From positions 1 through 42,366 of the forward strand of contig JAFTEL010000093.1 in the NCBI GenBank assembly GCA_017453685.1: 42,366 nt of DNA, in the 5' to 3' direction. The notes under the pieces were generated by a model that worked only from the letters and a program-made list of their open reading frames with translations, made no database searches and was not told the DNA's origin. A program made the position numbers and the translations under genes. Shown here one piece after another: positions 17,528-27,200 of this stretch. Within the stretch, counting starts at the first letter, position 1. Every line of letters begins with the position of its first letter. The DNA is from Clostridia bacterium. Its GTDB lineage: Bacteria > Bacillota > Clostridia > Oscillospirales > Acutalibacteraceae.

Positions 17528-18664
17528 TCAAAAGCCGCAATAGCTGTAAGAAAACAGGCAGTAACCGCCCCATTGTTCATCCGCGGTGACGGCTTCGATC
17601 TGACGGGTCAGCACGTCGGCGTTTTCCGTCCACTCCGTCCGACCGCTCCCCGCCAGCTCATCCTCTTTGCCCTGCTTGTAGGCGGCGAGCCCGCAGAGCA
17701 GGCGGACGCTTTGGCAGCGCGGCAGGCTTTCCCACTGATTCAGCACTTCCTCAAACGGTTTCGTTTCGTGCGAAAAGCCGAAATAAATCTGCGGGATCAC
17801 CCAATCGGCATAGCCGTCCTGCCTCAGCCACGTCCGCACATCGGCGAAGGAGCGGGCATAGTTCTTTTCAATATCGCTTGACGGGCTGACGCTGAAGACC
17901 TTGTCGCGGCCGAACGACTTGACGAGTGCATAAGCGCCGCGCAGCAGCAGATTCACCTGCTCCCGCCGCCAATCCGCCAGACTCAATTCGTTCCCGAGCG
18001 CGCACGCCTCGGCGTAGCTTTGGCGGTCAAAGTCCGCCTCATCCGTCGGGTAGAAATAATCGTCGATATGAATACCGTCCACCTGATAATTCTGCAAAAT
18101 TTCCCGCATCCCCGCCAAAACCAGCGAGCGAACCTGCGCTTTCGACGGGTCAAAATAGGTGCCGCTTTCGGTTTTTCCGACACAGGGCTGATAGGAGGAA
18201 AGCGGCTCGGGCAGCGTTTCAAGCGAGGAATAGGAAACGCGATAGGGATTTACCCACGCGTGAAGCTGCAAGCCTTGCCGATGCGCCGTTTCGACCATGA
18301 CCGCCAGCGGGTCAAAGGACGGGGCTTCGCGGTTTCGATCGGCGCACAGAGCCGACCAACCAAAGAGCGCGGAGGGATAAAACGCGTCGCAGAACGGGCG
18401 CACCTGAACGAAAAGGACGTTGACGTCCCCCATTTTGCAGCGTTCGACCGCCTGCTGAAAGGCAGCGCGGAACGCGTCTTCGCCCGGCTCCTGGAGCATG
18501 GCGTTGAGCTCATAGCAAGTCAGCCAAACCGCATGGATCAGTTCGGTCGGATTCGCCTGTTCTTCAGTTGTGTCCGCTTTGTTTTGACCGTTTCTTTCGG
18601 CGCCGAACGCACAGCCGTTCAGCAGCAAAAGCAAGGTCAGAAACAGAAGAAAAATCCGTTTCAT
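17528..18664 (-). CDS. GHL10 (DUF187/YngK/DigH-like) lipoprotein
   Basis: A 378-residue lipoprotein. Hydrophobic residues 4-15 lead to the lipobox LLNGC (Cys18). The mature part is a glycosyl-hydrolase-like TIM barrel of family PF02638: it opens with AVWLTCYELN, and contains FVQVRPFCDAFYPSALFGWS, LHAWVNPYR, DGIHIDDYFYP, FSVSPS and WVIPQIYFGF. Members such as DigH act on denuded peptidoglycan glycan strands, so a wall-remodelling role is a reasonable inference. The start has AAAGGAAG just upstream. It is divergent from the DUF1294 gene. The 92 bases downstream (17436-17527) hold no convincing terminator. Confidence 0.88.
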   Translation of the reverse strand: MKRIFLLFLTLLLLLNGCAFGAERNGQNKADTTEEQANPTELIHAVWLTCYELNAMLQEPGEDAFRAAFQQAVERCKMGDVNVLFVQVRPFCDAFYPSALFGWSALCADRNREAPSFDPLAVMVETAHRQGLQLHAWVNPYRVSYSSLETLPEPLSSYQPCVGKTESGTYFDPSKAQVRSLVLAGMREILQNYQVDGIHIDDYFYPTDEADFDRQSYAEACALGNELSLADWRREQVNLLLRGAYALVKSFGRDKVFSVSPSSDIEKNYARSFADVRTWLRQDGYADWVIPQIYFGFSHETKPFEEVLNQWESLPRCQSVRLLCGLAAYKQGKEDELAGSGRTEWTENADVLTRQIEAVTADEQWGGYCLFSYSYCGF

Positions 18665-18691
18665 AAAAGGCTTCCTTTATCGCGCGCCGCA

Positions 18692-18720
18692 TTGACACGG
18701 CGGCGTTTTGCGGTTAGAAT
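18692..18720 (+). promoter_or_regulatory. Promoter of the DUF1294 gene
   Basis: TTGACA (18692-18697) and TAGAAT (18715-18720) with a 17-base spacer, about 25 bases ahead of the ATG. AAGGAGG lies between the predicted start point and the ATG. This is one of the best promoters in the window. Confidence 0.7.
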
Positions 18721-18744
18721 GAGGGTAACGAAGGAGGGTATAAC

Positions 18745-19023
18745 ATGGAACCGATCCTGAAAGCGGCTCTCATCTATTGGGCGGTGGTTTCCGTCGGTTC
18801 GGTGCTGATCACCGTGCTGGACAAAACGGCTGCGAAGCGCCACATGTGGCGCATATCGGAAGGAACGCTGCTCCTCCTTGCCGCGCTCGGCGGCGCGCCC
18901 GCCATGCTCATCACCATGCTGCTCATCCGCCACAAGACCCACCACCTCAAGTTTATGCTCGGTCTGCCGCTGATCATTCTTTTGCAGGTCGTCGCGGTCA
19001 TCTGGATCGTTCGAGCCCTCTGA
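18745..19023 (+). CDS. DUF1294 small membrane protein
   Basis: A 92-residue membrane protein of family PF06961. Three hydrophobic segments lie at about residues 8-24, 42-60 and 70-90. It has the typical family pattern DKTAAK...WRISEGTLLLLAALGG followed by RHKTHHLKF. The function of the family is unknown. It has a strong AGGAGG seven bases before the ATG and its own promoter. It is convergent with the exonuclease gene, and the two share a hairpin terminator. Confidence 0.9.
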   Translation: MEPILKAALIYWAVVSVGSVLITVLDKTAAKRHMWRISEGTLLLLAALGGAPAMLITMLLIRHKTHHLKFMLGLPLIILLQVVAVIWIVRAL

Positions 19024-19040
19024 AAATCAAAAACAATTGA

Positions 19041-19090
19041 AACGGCTGCTCTACGCCCGCCACAAATGTTGTGGACATAGAGCAGCCGTT
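19041..19090. terminator. Bidirectional hairpin terminator
   Basis: A perfect 13-base inverted repeat (AACGGCTGCTCTA at 19041-19053 with TAGAGCAGCCGTT at 19078-19090). It encloses a second hairpin CCACAA/TTGTGG (19060-19065 with 19069-19074). It lies between the convergent DUF1294 and exonuclease stops. T-rich sequence follows on both strands, better on the minus strand. Confidence 0.8.
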
Positions 19091-19097
19091 TAAGCTT

Positions 19098-19952
19098 TTA
19101 TTCCGCCTGCTGCGGCGCGATCTCAACAGCGGTTTTCTTGATATCGATATGATCGTACATCCGCATGAATCGCACGGAGACTTTCGTTTGCGTGTGGCAG
19201 CTCGGGCACTCAAACGTGGCGCGGAAGAAGCGGTTGGAGTATTTCCATTCCGTTCGGCGCACGGCGTTCACACCGCAGGAAGGGCATTGATAGGTGAGCT
19301 GTTTCTTGTCGATCAGCGGGTTTTTGATGTTGCTGATTGGGTGCGGCTTAAACGCCAGCTTCGCGTAAAAATCGGTGCCGCAGGTCTGCACATAATCCTG
19401 AAGATCATCGAAATCGAACACCTTGCGGAAACATTCGGCGCTCAGCTCGCTGTCCGCCAAAGCGCGGTGATGGGAATAAGCGTCCGCGTCGATGCCGAGC
19501 TGTTCCGCCGCGTTGCTCAGTCCGATCTGCTGACCCCGCTCGGTTTGGAGCTTGCGCTGAACAAAGGGCTGTAAATCAACGTAGCTTGCCAGAAACGGAA
19601 TATAAGCGATGCCGTTGAGGTACTTGTAGTTTTCGATCAGCACCCGAATATCACCGTTGCCCCAGGTGAGGATGATCGTCGGTTCAGACCCGATCCACTT
19701 GCGCAGCGTGGAAAACACATAGGAAAACGGTTCGCCGCCCTGCACGTCGTCGTTGGTGATGTTCGTCAGCTTTTTGACGCTGCCGCGCAATCGCTTGCCG
19801 ATGCTCGGACGAATGAAGCTGGAAAAGGTGTCGATCTCTTCCAACCGGCCGTTGAGCTTCACCGCGCCGATCTCAATGATCTCATTGATAAAGCCCTGGA
19901 TTTTTCGGCCGTAGACGTTGTTCCATTCCAAATCTAAAATCACATAATGCAT
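19098..19952 (-). CDS. DEDDh 3'-5' exonuclease with C-terminal zinc ribbon
   Basis: A 284-residue protein. Residues 1-180 form a DEDDh exonuclease domain with D7 and E9 (LDLEW), D101 (GNGD) and H162..D167 (HHRALAD), the complete catalytic set. The overall pattern is nearest to the ERI-1/KapD-like group. Residues 220-255 hold four cysteines in two CPSC-type pairs (C223, C226, C249, C252), probably a zinc ribbon for nucleic-acid binding. The start is ATG 19952, with AAGGAGG upstream at normal spacing. A longer frame to 20054 would overlap the regulator gene. It begins 10 bases after the WYL regulator, so they form one transcription unit. Whether it acts on RNA or DNA is not visible. Confidence 0.88.
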   Translation of the reverse strand: MHYVILDLEWNNVYGRKIQGFINEIIEIGAVKLNGRLEEIDTFSSFIRPSIGKRLRGSVKKLTNITNDDVQGGEPFSYVFSTLRKWIGSEPTIILTWGNGDIRVLIENYKYLNGIAYIPFLASYVDLQPFVQRKLQTERGQQIGLSNAAEQLGIDADAYSHHRALADSELSAECFRKVFDFDDLQDYVQTCGTDFYAKLAFKPHPISNIKNPLIDKKQLTYQCPSCGVNAVRRTEWKYSNRFFRATFECPSCHTQTKVSVRFMRMYDHIDIKKTAVEIAPQQAE

Positions 19953-19962
19953 TCTGCCTCCT

Positions 19963-20997
19963 TCACCCCCTCTCCTTATCCTGATAAATGGTAAGCAGGT
20001 CCTGTACCCGCCGATAAACCGATTCCCGCAGTTCCTGCGGCGCCAGAATCTCAATGCGGCCGCCGTACTGCATCACCCAGGAAATGAACCCTTCGCCGGT
20101 GATCACGTCGGCGGAAACCGTAAAATTGTCGGCATTACGCGACACGATCGCCGTGCTCTCGCCGAAGCGGTCGAAGATCTCTTCCAATATGGAATTGGCG
20201 CAGCGCATGGTGACCCGCTGCTTCGTGCCGGAAAACATATTGAACAGCTTCTGCTCGTAATCCGCCGAATCGAAAACGTCCTGATATTCACACACTTCGG
20301 AGAACGGACGGATCGGACGGTCAAGGATCTTCACTTTTTTGATGCGGTCGATGCGCGTGTGCATGAGATTGTTGTAGCGGTTGTTGTTGCTGATGAGATA
20401 ATAATGGTCGTTCGACCAGATCAGCGCATACGGACTGACCGCGAAGGAGCGCTCCGTGATTTTAATAGACAGGTCTTTCGCCACGTAGTGATGATAATAG
20501 TAAAAGCTCACCTGCTTTTTGTCGCAGATCGCCCGATACAGCAGGTCGATATTGTAATAAACCTCTTCATTCCTGCCCTTGTTGGCGGAATGAATATAGA
20601 TTTTGTCGAGCATTTTTTCGGCGACCGGCTCACTGAGCAGACCGCTGATCTTTTCCACCAGCTCGTTGCTTTTCTTCGCCGTGATGAAACGCGCCGTCTG
20701 CACGGCGTCGATCATCAGCCGCGCTTCAGCCTCCTGAAAATCGCGATCCGCCAAAAAGAAGCCTTTGTTGTTGCCGCGGGAGCAAAGAATATCGTAGCCC
20801 GATTCGCGCAGCGCCTCAATATCGGAATAGATCGCCTTGCGCTCGGCGGCGATCCCCTGCTCCGCCAGATAATCGCAGATCTCACCGGCGGAAAAAGCGT
20901 GTTCCTCGTCGGTGCGTTTTTTGAAAAACTCAGCCAGCGCCAGCAATCTGCGCTTGCTGTTGTTGGCACTCTTTTCCAATCGGCACACGCCCCCCAT
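19963..20997 (-). CDS. WYL-domain transcriptional regulator
   Basis: A 344-residue protein. It has an N-terminal winged helix-turn-helix (about residues 15-85, AFSAGEICDYLAEQGI then ERKAIYSDIEALRESGYDI) and a central WYL domain (about residues 145-235, with VSPYALIWSNDHYYLIS and RIDRIKKVKIL). A C-terminal WCX-like part follows (about 255-335). The tryptophan of the WYL motif is tyrosine here. WYL proteins sense ligands, often nucleic acid, and commonly control DNA-repair or defence genes. ATG 20997 lies only a few bases after the predicted transcription start with no ribosome site. GTG 20988 and TTG 20979, preceded by a G-run, are alternatives. It is co-transcribed with the exonuclease. Confidence 0.9.
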   Translation of the reverse strand: MGGVCRLEKSANNSKRRLLALAEFFKKRTDEEHAFSAGEICDYLAEQGIAAERKAIYSDIEALRESGYDILCSRGNNKGFFLADRDFQEAEARLMIDAVQTARFITAKKSNELVEKISGLLSEPVAEKMLDKIYIHSANKGRNEEVYYNIDLLYRAICDKKQVSFYYYHHYVAKDLSIKITERSFAVSPYALIWSNDHYYLISNNNRYNNLMHTRIDRIKKVKILDRPIRPFSEVCEYQDVFDSADYEQKLFNMFSGTKQRVTMRCANSILEEIFDRFGESTAIVSRNADNFTVSADVITGEGFISWVMQYGGRIEILAPQELRESVYRRVQDLLTIYQDKERG

Positions 20998-21010
20998 GAT
21001 AATTTAATTA

Positions 21011-21040
21011 ATTATATCGTTATTGACATCAAAATGTCAA
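21011..21040 (-). promoter_or_regulatory. Consensus promoter and operator-like palindrome of the WYL-exonuclease unit
   Basis: On the minus strand a perfect TTGACA (-35, 21035-21040) and a perfect TATAAT (-10, 21011-21016) are 18 bases apart. The -35 box is half of an exact palindrome TTGACAT-caaa-ATGTCAA (21023-21040), well placed for repression by the WYL protein or another regulator. The predicted start point falls about 6-8 bases before the annotated ATG. The palindrome also touches the end of the upstream glycosidase gene. Confidence 0.75.
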
Positions 21041-23241
21041 TCTTTTCTCTCCATTTCCCTGCGGGATATTTTTCCGCCGCTCACGATCACTTCAAACGTT
21101 TCGTCGATCTCTTCCGACGACGTGCCGAGCAGGAGCGTATGCGCTCCGTCGTGCAGCCCGTAAACCAGCTTGCGGTCGTAATAGCAAAACGCATCGCTGT
21201 CCAAATGGAGAAGAACGCGCTTCGTTTCCCCCGCCGCCAAAGTGACGCGGGCATACGCTTTCAGTTCCTTCAGCGGGCGCACGACCTCGCAGTCATGCGA
21301 ACCGAGGTAGAGCTGAACCACCTGCGTACCTGCGCGGCTGCCGGTATTTGTCACGTCGCAGATGACATCCACGCCGCTGTCCGTCACGCACAAATCGGCA
21401 TGGGACAGCGCAAAGGTCGTGTAGCTCAGACCGAAACCGAAGGGATAGAGCGGCTTGCCGTCATTATCGCAATAGGCGTAGCCCCTGCCGGAAGGCTTCT
21501 GCGCATAAAACAGCGGCAGCTGCCCCACGCTCTTGGGGATGGTGATGGGGAGCTTCGCCGAGGGGTTGACTGCGCCGAGCAGAATTTCCGTCAGCGCCCT
21601 GGCGCCCTGTTCCCCTGCGTACCACGTTTCGATCACGGCGCCCGCCTGTTCGATCCACGCCGTCATGTCGATCGGCGCCCCGTTTTGCAGCACGATGACC
21701 GCGCGTGGGTCTGCGGCGCACAGGCGCAGGATGGACGCTTCCTGATCCTCTTTGATCTCCTGCGTCGCGCTGTCGACGATCAGCCCTGCGTCCTCCGCGC
21801 GGTTTTGGTGGACCGTCACCGCGGGCAGGCGCAGATCGCTGCGGTCGCTCCCCTCGCCCTCCACGATAGCAGCAAAGTAGAAGTTCACGTCGCATGTCGG
21901 CGCGAGCGCTTCGATCTCACTGCTCTCGGCAAAGATCACTTCCGCGTCGCTGCCGAACGCCTCGCGCAGCGCTTGAAGCGGCGTCGGCGCGTCCTCGCCC
22001 TGCCACGGCGTACCGTAAGGGCCGGAATAGTTGGAACCGATGGGAATTTTATCGGCGCTTTGACCAAACACGCCGATGCGGCGAACGGCGGCGCGTTCCA
22101 GCGGCAAAACGCCGTTGTTTCTGAGCAGTACGATGGTTTCCCGCGCGGCTTCCAGCGCCAGCGCCTTATGCGCTTGGCAGCGCACGAGCGCGTCGGCGGC
22201 GCCGGGGTCGCGGAACGGCTCCTCAAACAGACCGAGGCTGAGTTTCGCTTTCAGGATGCGCAGCACGTTTTGATCCAGTTCTTCCTCCGTCAGATAGCCC
22301 CGATCGAGCGCCTCTTTGACGGTCTTGAAGCTGTTGAACGGCAGGATCACGTCCAGCCCCGCCTTCAGCGCCATCGCCGCCGCCTTCGCGTCGGAATCGG
22401 CAAGGCGGTGCGCAGAGTGAATCCCCTGCACGCCGGAATAATCGGACACAACAAAGCCGTCAAAGCCCCATTCCTCCCGCAGAATCTCCGTCAGCAGCCG
22501 CTCATTCGCGGAGCAGGGCACACCCTCCCACGCGTTATACGCCGCCATGACGGACTGCGCGCCCGCGTCAAAGCAGGCCTTGAACGGCGGCAGGAACACC
22601 TCGCGCATCGTGCGTTCGCTCGTTTCGGAATAGTTGGAATCCCGACCGCCTGCGGCATAGTTATCGGCAAAATGCTTGGGGGTGGCGATCACGCCGTTTT
22701 TTTGCAGACCGCGGCACATGGCGGCGCCCATGTCACAGGAGAGCCTGACGTCCTCGCCGTAGGTCTCCACCGTTCTGCCCCAGCGGCAGTCGCGCACGAG
22801 GTTGACGACGGGCGAAAACACCTGCCGCACGCCGACCACGGCACACTCCCTGCCGATGGCGTCGCCCACGCGCTCCACCAGCGCCGGATCAAAGGACGAC
22901 GCCAGCGCGATGGGCTGCGGGAAATTCGTGCCCATCCCCCACTGCGCGCCGTGCAGCGCTTCGCCGTTTTCGATGGGCGGAATGTGATGCGGCTGCGCCT
23001 CGATGCTGCGGCGCATATCAGCGTTGATCTGCGCCGTCACCTCCGAAGGTGAAGCCGGCGCCGTTCGCTGATAATGCATAAAGTGACCCGGGTTTCGGTA
23101 GCTGCCGTGCAGCGGGTTTCGTTTGGTCTCATAGGTTTCATCCATGTGAAACAGCATTTCAGCCGTCACCTGATAGATTTTTTCCTCAATCGTCATTTGC
23201 GCCAGAATTTGCCTGGCACGATCTTCCATCGTACGATCCAC
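21037..23241 (-). CDS. Glycoside hydrolase family 3 (beta-glucosidase-like)
   Basis: A 734-residue cytoplasmic glycosidase with no signal peptide. The N-terminal TIM barrel (about residues 8-340) holds the nucleophile Asp in GFVVSDYSG (D267) and the substrate-binding KHF (189-191). The second alpha/beta domain (about 365-570) has EGEGSDR with the probable acid/base E463. A fibronectin type III-like domain closes the protein (about 640-725). Beta-glucosidase or beta-xylosidase activity is likely, though the exact specificity is not readable. The GTG start at 23241 has GGAGGAG seven bases upstream. It would degrade oligosaccharides after uptake, but no transporter is adjacent. Confidence 0.94.
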   Translation of the reverse strand: MDRTMEDRARQILAQMTIEEKIYQVTAEMLFHMDETYETKRNPLHGSYRNPGHFMHYQRTAPASPSEVTAQINADMRRSIEAQPHHIPPIENGEALHGAQWGMGTNFPQPIALASSFDPALVERVGDAIGRECAVVGVRQVFSPVVNLVRDCRWGRTVETYGEDVRLSCDMGAAMCRGLQKNGVIATPKHFADNYAAGGRDSNYSETSERTMREVFLPPFKACFDAGAQSVMAAYNAWEGVPCSANERLLTEILREEWGFDGFVVSDYSGVQGIHSAHRLADSDAKAAAMALKAGLDVILPFNSFKTVKEALDRGYLTEEELDQNVLRILKAKLSLGLFEEPFRDPGAADALVRCQAHKALALEAARETIVLLRNNGVLPLERAAVRRIGVFGQSADKIPIGSNYSGPYGTPWQGEDAPTPLQALREAFGSDAEVIFAESSEIEALAPTCDVNFYFAAIVEGEGSDRSDLRLPAVTVHQNRAEDAGLIVDSATQEIKEDQEASILRLCAADPRAVIVLQNGAPIDMTAWIEQAGAVIETWYAGEQGARALTEILLGAVNPSAKLPITIPKSVGQLPLFYAQKPSGRGYAYCDNDGKPLYPFGFGLSYTTFALSHADLCVTDSGVDVICDVTNTGSRAGTQVVQLYLGSHDCEVVRPLKELKAYARVTLAAGETKRVLLHLDSDAFCYYDRKLVYGLHDGAHTLLLGTSSEEIDETFEVIVSGGKISRREMERKD

Positions 23242-23295
23242 GGTTGCTCCTCCTCGGAATGATGCGTTTTACGAAATTTTACACAATGTATGCAA

Positions 23296-24120
23296 TCATC
23301 CTTGACTTGACACTTTTTTCAGCAATTCCCCGATCAATCGGTTGACCTCGTCGGGGGCATCGGTATTGGAATTGTGACCGGCGCCTTTGATCCACGCAAG
23401 CGGGATGCCCGTTTGCCAGTGCCACGCTTTGTTGTATCGGATGCAGGAACCGGCGCGGTCTTTTTCGCCGCAGATCAACTGCGCAGGACACTTGATCTCA
23501 TAGGGAAGATCCGCCTCCATCGCTTGCGCCAGCATCCGAAAGCCATGACCGGAGATGGCGGCATAACGCGCCTGATCGCCGTCGTAAACCATCATCATGT
23601 CGCGCATGAGCTTTCTGCCGTATGCCGACGTCGCGACGCCGTTCGTCCCCGATTTCAGCAGAGATTTCCACGGGTAGTACCGATAGACCGGCTCCATTCT
23701 TTTCAGCAGCCAGATTTCAATCGCCGTCACATACTGCCGCTGCAAGGGCGCCGAGTCAATGGAAACAAAGCCCTTCAGCCTTTCGGGAAAGTGCTGCGCA
23801 TACATCTGACCGACGTAGCCGCCCATGGACTGCCCGATGATGACAGGCGAGTCGATCCCCTCCTGCTGAAAAATGCCGTCCAGCCAGACAGCCTTATCAC
23901 GCAGGTCAAAATCAAAAGCAAAGGGCCATGACGCGGCATGCGCGGGCGCATCCCAAACGAGGAGCTTGTACTGATCCTCAAAGAATGACACCTGCCGATC
24001 GAACAGCCGATGATCGGCGGTCAGCCCCGGCAAAAAAGCGATCGCTACGGGCGAATCCTTTTTGTCATTTGTCCAGTAACGGATCGTTCCGCACGGCGTT
24101 TCATAGGTTTTTTCTACCAT
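23296..24120 (-). CDS. Alpha/beta hydrolase
   Basis: A 274-residue alpha/beta hydrolase-fold protein. The nucleophile elbow is GQSMGG (S98), with probable catalytic D221 (GEKDR) and H249 (GAGHNSN). The oxyanion-region motif FLPGLTADHRLF lies at 29-40. A helical cap lies at about residues 125-200. There is no signal peptide. Substrate unknown: esterase, lipase-like or lactonase activity are all possible. The ATG at 24120 is preceded by AGAAGGAAG. A 54-base gap separates it from the glycosidase downstream. Confidence 0.88.
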   Translation of the reverse strand: MVEKTYETPCGTIRYWTNDKKDSPVAIAFLPGLTADHRLFDRQVSFFEDQYKLLVWDAPAHAASWPFAFDFDLRDKAVWLDGIFQQEGIDSPVIIGQSMGGYVGQMYAQHFPERLKGFVSIDSAPLQRQYVTAIEIWLLKRMEPVYRYYPWKSLLKSGTNGVATSAYGRKLMRDMMMVYDGDQARYAAISGHGFRMLAQAMEADLPYEIKCPAQLICGEKDRAGSCIRYNKAWHWQTGIPLAWIKGAGHNSNTDAPDEVNRLIGELLKKVSSQG

Positions 24121-24160
24121 CTCACATGCTTCCTTCTATCCGTTCATCAAACGGTAAAGT

Positions 24161-24193
24161 ATACCGGCGACAACTGGATGTTGCCGCCGGTAT
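24161..24193 (-). terminator. Hairpin after the dockerin protein gene
   Basis: ATACCGGCG (24161-24169) pairs with CGCCGGTAT (24185-24193). After one mismatch the stem continues with CAAC/GTTG. It lies 41 bases beyond the stop of the 1042-residue protein. The minus-strand sequence after it is only moderately T-rich, so it may act as an inefficient or factor-assisted terminator. The rest of 24121-24233 shows no gene. Confidence 0.55.
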
Positions 24194-24233
24194 GGATAAA
24201 ACTATTTTTGCTGATTCAATTCAACCCAAACGA

Positions 24234-27200
24234 TCATGCAGGAAGGACCTGAGAAACAGTCGCCTTGAGCAGACCGGAATCGGCGAGCAGAGCGCCGTCC
24301 GTCGCGTCAATGACGCCGTCATGGTTCGGGTCGGCGGCAAGCTTCTGCGCCGGCGTCAGAACGTCGTCGGAAACCATGCCGGAAGCGATCAGGTTGACGT
24401 AATAGGCGTCGGTGCCGTCAACGGTGCCGTTGCTGTCGATATCGCCGAAGATGACGACCGTATACTGCGCGCGGCAAACGTCGTTGCACATGACCTTGAT
24501 CACGGAACCGGTGCGAAGATCGGTATCGTCGCACACGATGGTGCCGGTGCCGATGACCTGAGCGTAATCGGAGGCGAACTTCGCCAGCGTCAGCTCTTTT
24601 TCAAGGCCGTAAACATAGCCTTCGGTGTAATCGACCACGGTCGTGGAGCCAGTTCTCGCCGCAAGCTCGGAATCCGGGGAAAGGATCGGAATATCAAGAT
24701 AAGCATTGGTGACATCGGGCACCAGATTGACCGTATCGCTGATCGTATAGGCGCCTGTGGATTCGTTGATCTTCTGCATCGCCACGCAGGTCGGATACTT
24801 CGTGGTGGAGTTGACCTGCGTGCGGCACATACGCTCGTCAAGGCGAATCATACCGCTCGTGATGCCCGTGCTGATACCGGTCTTGACTTTCAGTTTGAAG
24901 GTAAAGGCCCAATCCTTCTGCGTAATAATCTGCGGGATATTGCCGCTCTTGAAAGCAGCCGTCTGCAAACGGGAGCACTGCCAGTCATTGACCACGAAAT
25001 TGGGATCATCGCTAAAGAAGCTCGCCCAGTTGGAGGAAGCAAAGTTCGCGGTACCGCTGATTGTCTTGGTCGTGTTGATGGAGTTCAGATAAACAGAATT
25101 CGTGTTTGCCACAGCCGTCTTGGAAAGAGTCGCGTTGTAAAGCTGGAACACGCGTTTATCGAACATGATGCCGAAGATACCCTGACCAACGGGATAGTTG
25201 GTGCGGATGCTGACCTTCACGTCGATCACGTCGTTTTCGATCAGGTTCCTGGCGGGAATCTCAACGCCGTCAACCGTCTTGTAAGGCTCAAGGAAGTATT
25301 CGCACTTGGTGTTCAGCGTCCAGACAGCCTTGATGGTGACGTTGCCGGCCGGCATGGTGGTCAGTTCAAAGGCTTCGCCATCCAGCGTCCAGCCGCCGAA
25401 CAGATAATACTCTCTCTCGGGCTGATTGGCCAGAACGACCGGCGTGCCGTATGCCTGGGTGATGGGGTCGATTTCCGTGCCGCCGTCCATATCGAAGTAC
25501 AGCGTGTAGGTGTTGACGGTGTAGTGCGCGTAGAGCGTATGCTCCACGTCAAGCGCGACTTCCGTAAATTCATTCACCAGTGTGCCGCCTTCGCCGGGCT
25601 CGGTATACCAGCCGATGAAGTTGTGACCTTCACGGGTCGGCTCCGGAATGATGCCGTAAGTGGAGCCGAAGGTGACTTGATAGCCGGAATCGTCAACGAC
25701 GCCGCCTTCACCGGGATCGAGGTTCACGTGGTAAACCTTCACGACCCAGTTCGGATAGAGGGTAACAACTGCGCCGTCATCGCCGAGGTCGGGCATGGTG
25801 GTGAAATCAGCGGGCTGCGTATGCGCGCGGTCGAAATACCAGCCGGTGCTCATGCAGCCGTAGAGGTGCGGTTCGGGCAGCGTGATCGGCGCGCCATAAG
25901 TCGCGGTGATCGGTTCACAGGGATCGCCGTCGCCCGTATCGAAAGCGATGGTGTAGCTTTCGATATCGCTCCAGTGAGCGTAAAGCTGCTCAATGTAGTT
26001 CAGCGTGACCATCGTGTCGGCGAAGACCTGTTCGCCGGCAGTCGGGCTTGAGAACCAGCCGAGGAAAGCATAACCATCTCTGACCGGAACCGGAAGCTCG
26101 CCGTATTCATGGTCATAGCTCAGCTGCTTGGAGGTCACGTCACAGGTGCCGCCGTTGGGATCAAAGTAGGCGTAATACGTGACCGGAGTGTAAGTGAAGG
26201 TGACAGTCGTTTCATCCTGATCCAGCGTAATGGCCTGATTCTCAACGTCGGGCGCGTAACCGGGATGAACCGGCGCAACCACGCGGACAACGTAGGTTCT
26301 GGTACCACTGTAACGGTTGGACGAAAGCTGCACGCCGTCTTCCGTGACACAGACGACCGTATAGTAAGAGGTCTTCAGTGTCAAGCTGTTGATGGCATCC
26401 TGCAGGTTGTCAGCCATGTTGTCAACGTAGTACTGCTGGCTGAGCGGCAGATCGTACTCGATGAGCGCGATGGCATGCTCAACCGCAACAAAGGTATTGT
26501 AGTTGTCGGGATCCATCTCGTTGACCTGAGCCAGCAGAGCATAGATGCGGGAGTAATCCGCCAGCGCGGAAACCAGAGAGTTAATGGCAAGATCCATATT
26601 TTCAACGGCGCGGTCAACCTTGGTCTGCGTGGAAGACGGGTTGGCAAAGACCGTTGCCATGGAAGCCAAAACGGACGTGTAAGTCTGGAAACCGCCGCTG
26701 TAATCGCCTGCCTGGCGGTTCTTGGCCATTTCGCGCAGATAATAAGCGCCGAGCGCGGTTTTATTCGCAGCGTCAGCACCGCTGGCGGAAACAAGCAGCG
26801 TAACAATAAAGGTATAAGCTTTTTCGTTAAACGTATAGGTAACGGTGACAGGAACCGCTTCGCCGGTCGCTGCCGTTACATTCAGCGTCACGGCATAGAA
26901 GCCGTCGGCGCCAAGATCAACGGAAGTAACGTCGGCGCCTCTTGCGGTCGCCGCCACATCCGTCAGCGCGTTGTCGAGCGCATCCTTGAACTCAAAGGTA
27001 ACCGTTGTACCGCTCAGCGCAGTCAGCGGAAGACGGATATTCAGCTTGGACGTATACTCAGCAGAACGGTAGGTCAAAGCAGCCTCCGCCGCAGCCAGAT
27101 CGGCTGCCGCGATCATCGCCTGCTCCTGCGTGGTGCCGGCGTTGTTGCTGATTGCCGTAACGCTGTCGAGCACGGAAGCGTAATTCGCCCACGTTTCAAC

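Noticed and set aside
20359-23052. 897-codon plus-strand frame
   Set aside because: It lies antisense to the WYL regulator and the family 3 glycosidase, both with intact catalytic or fold motifs. No ribosome site or recognisable domain.
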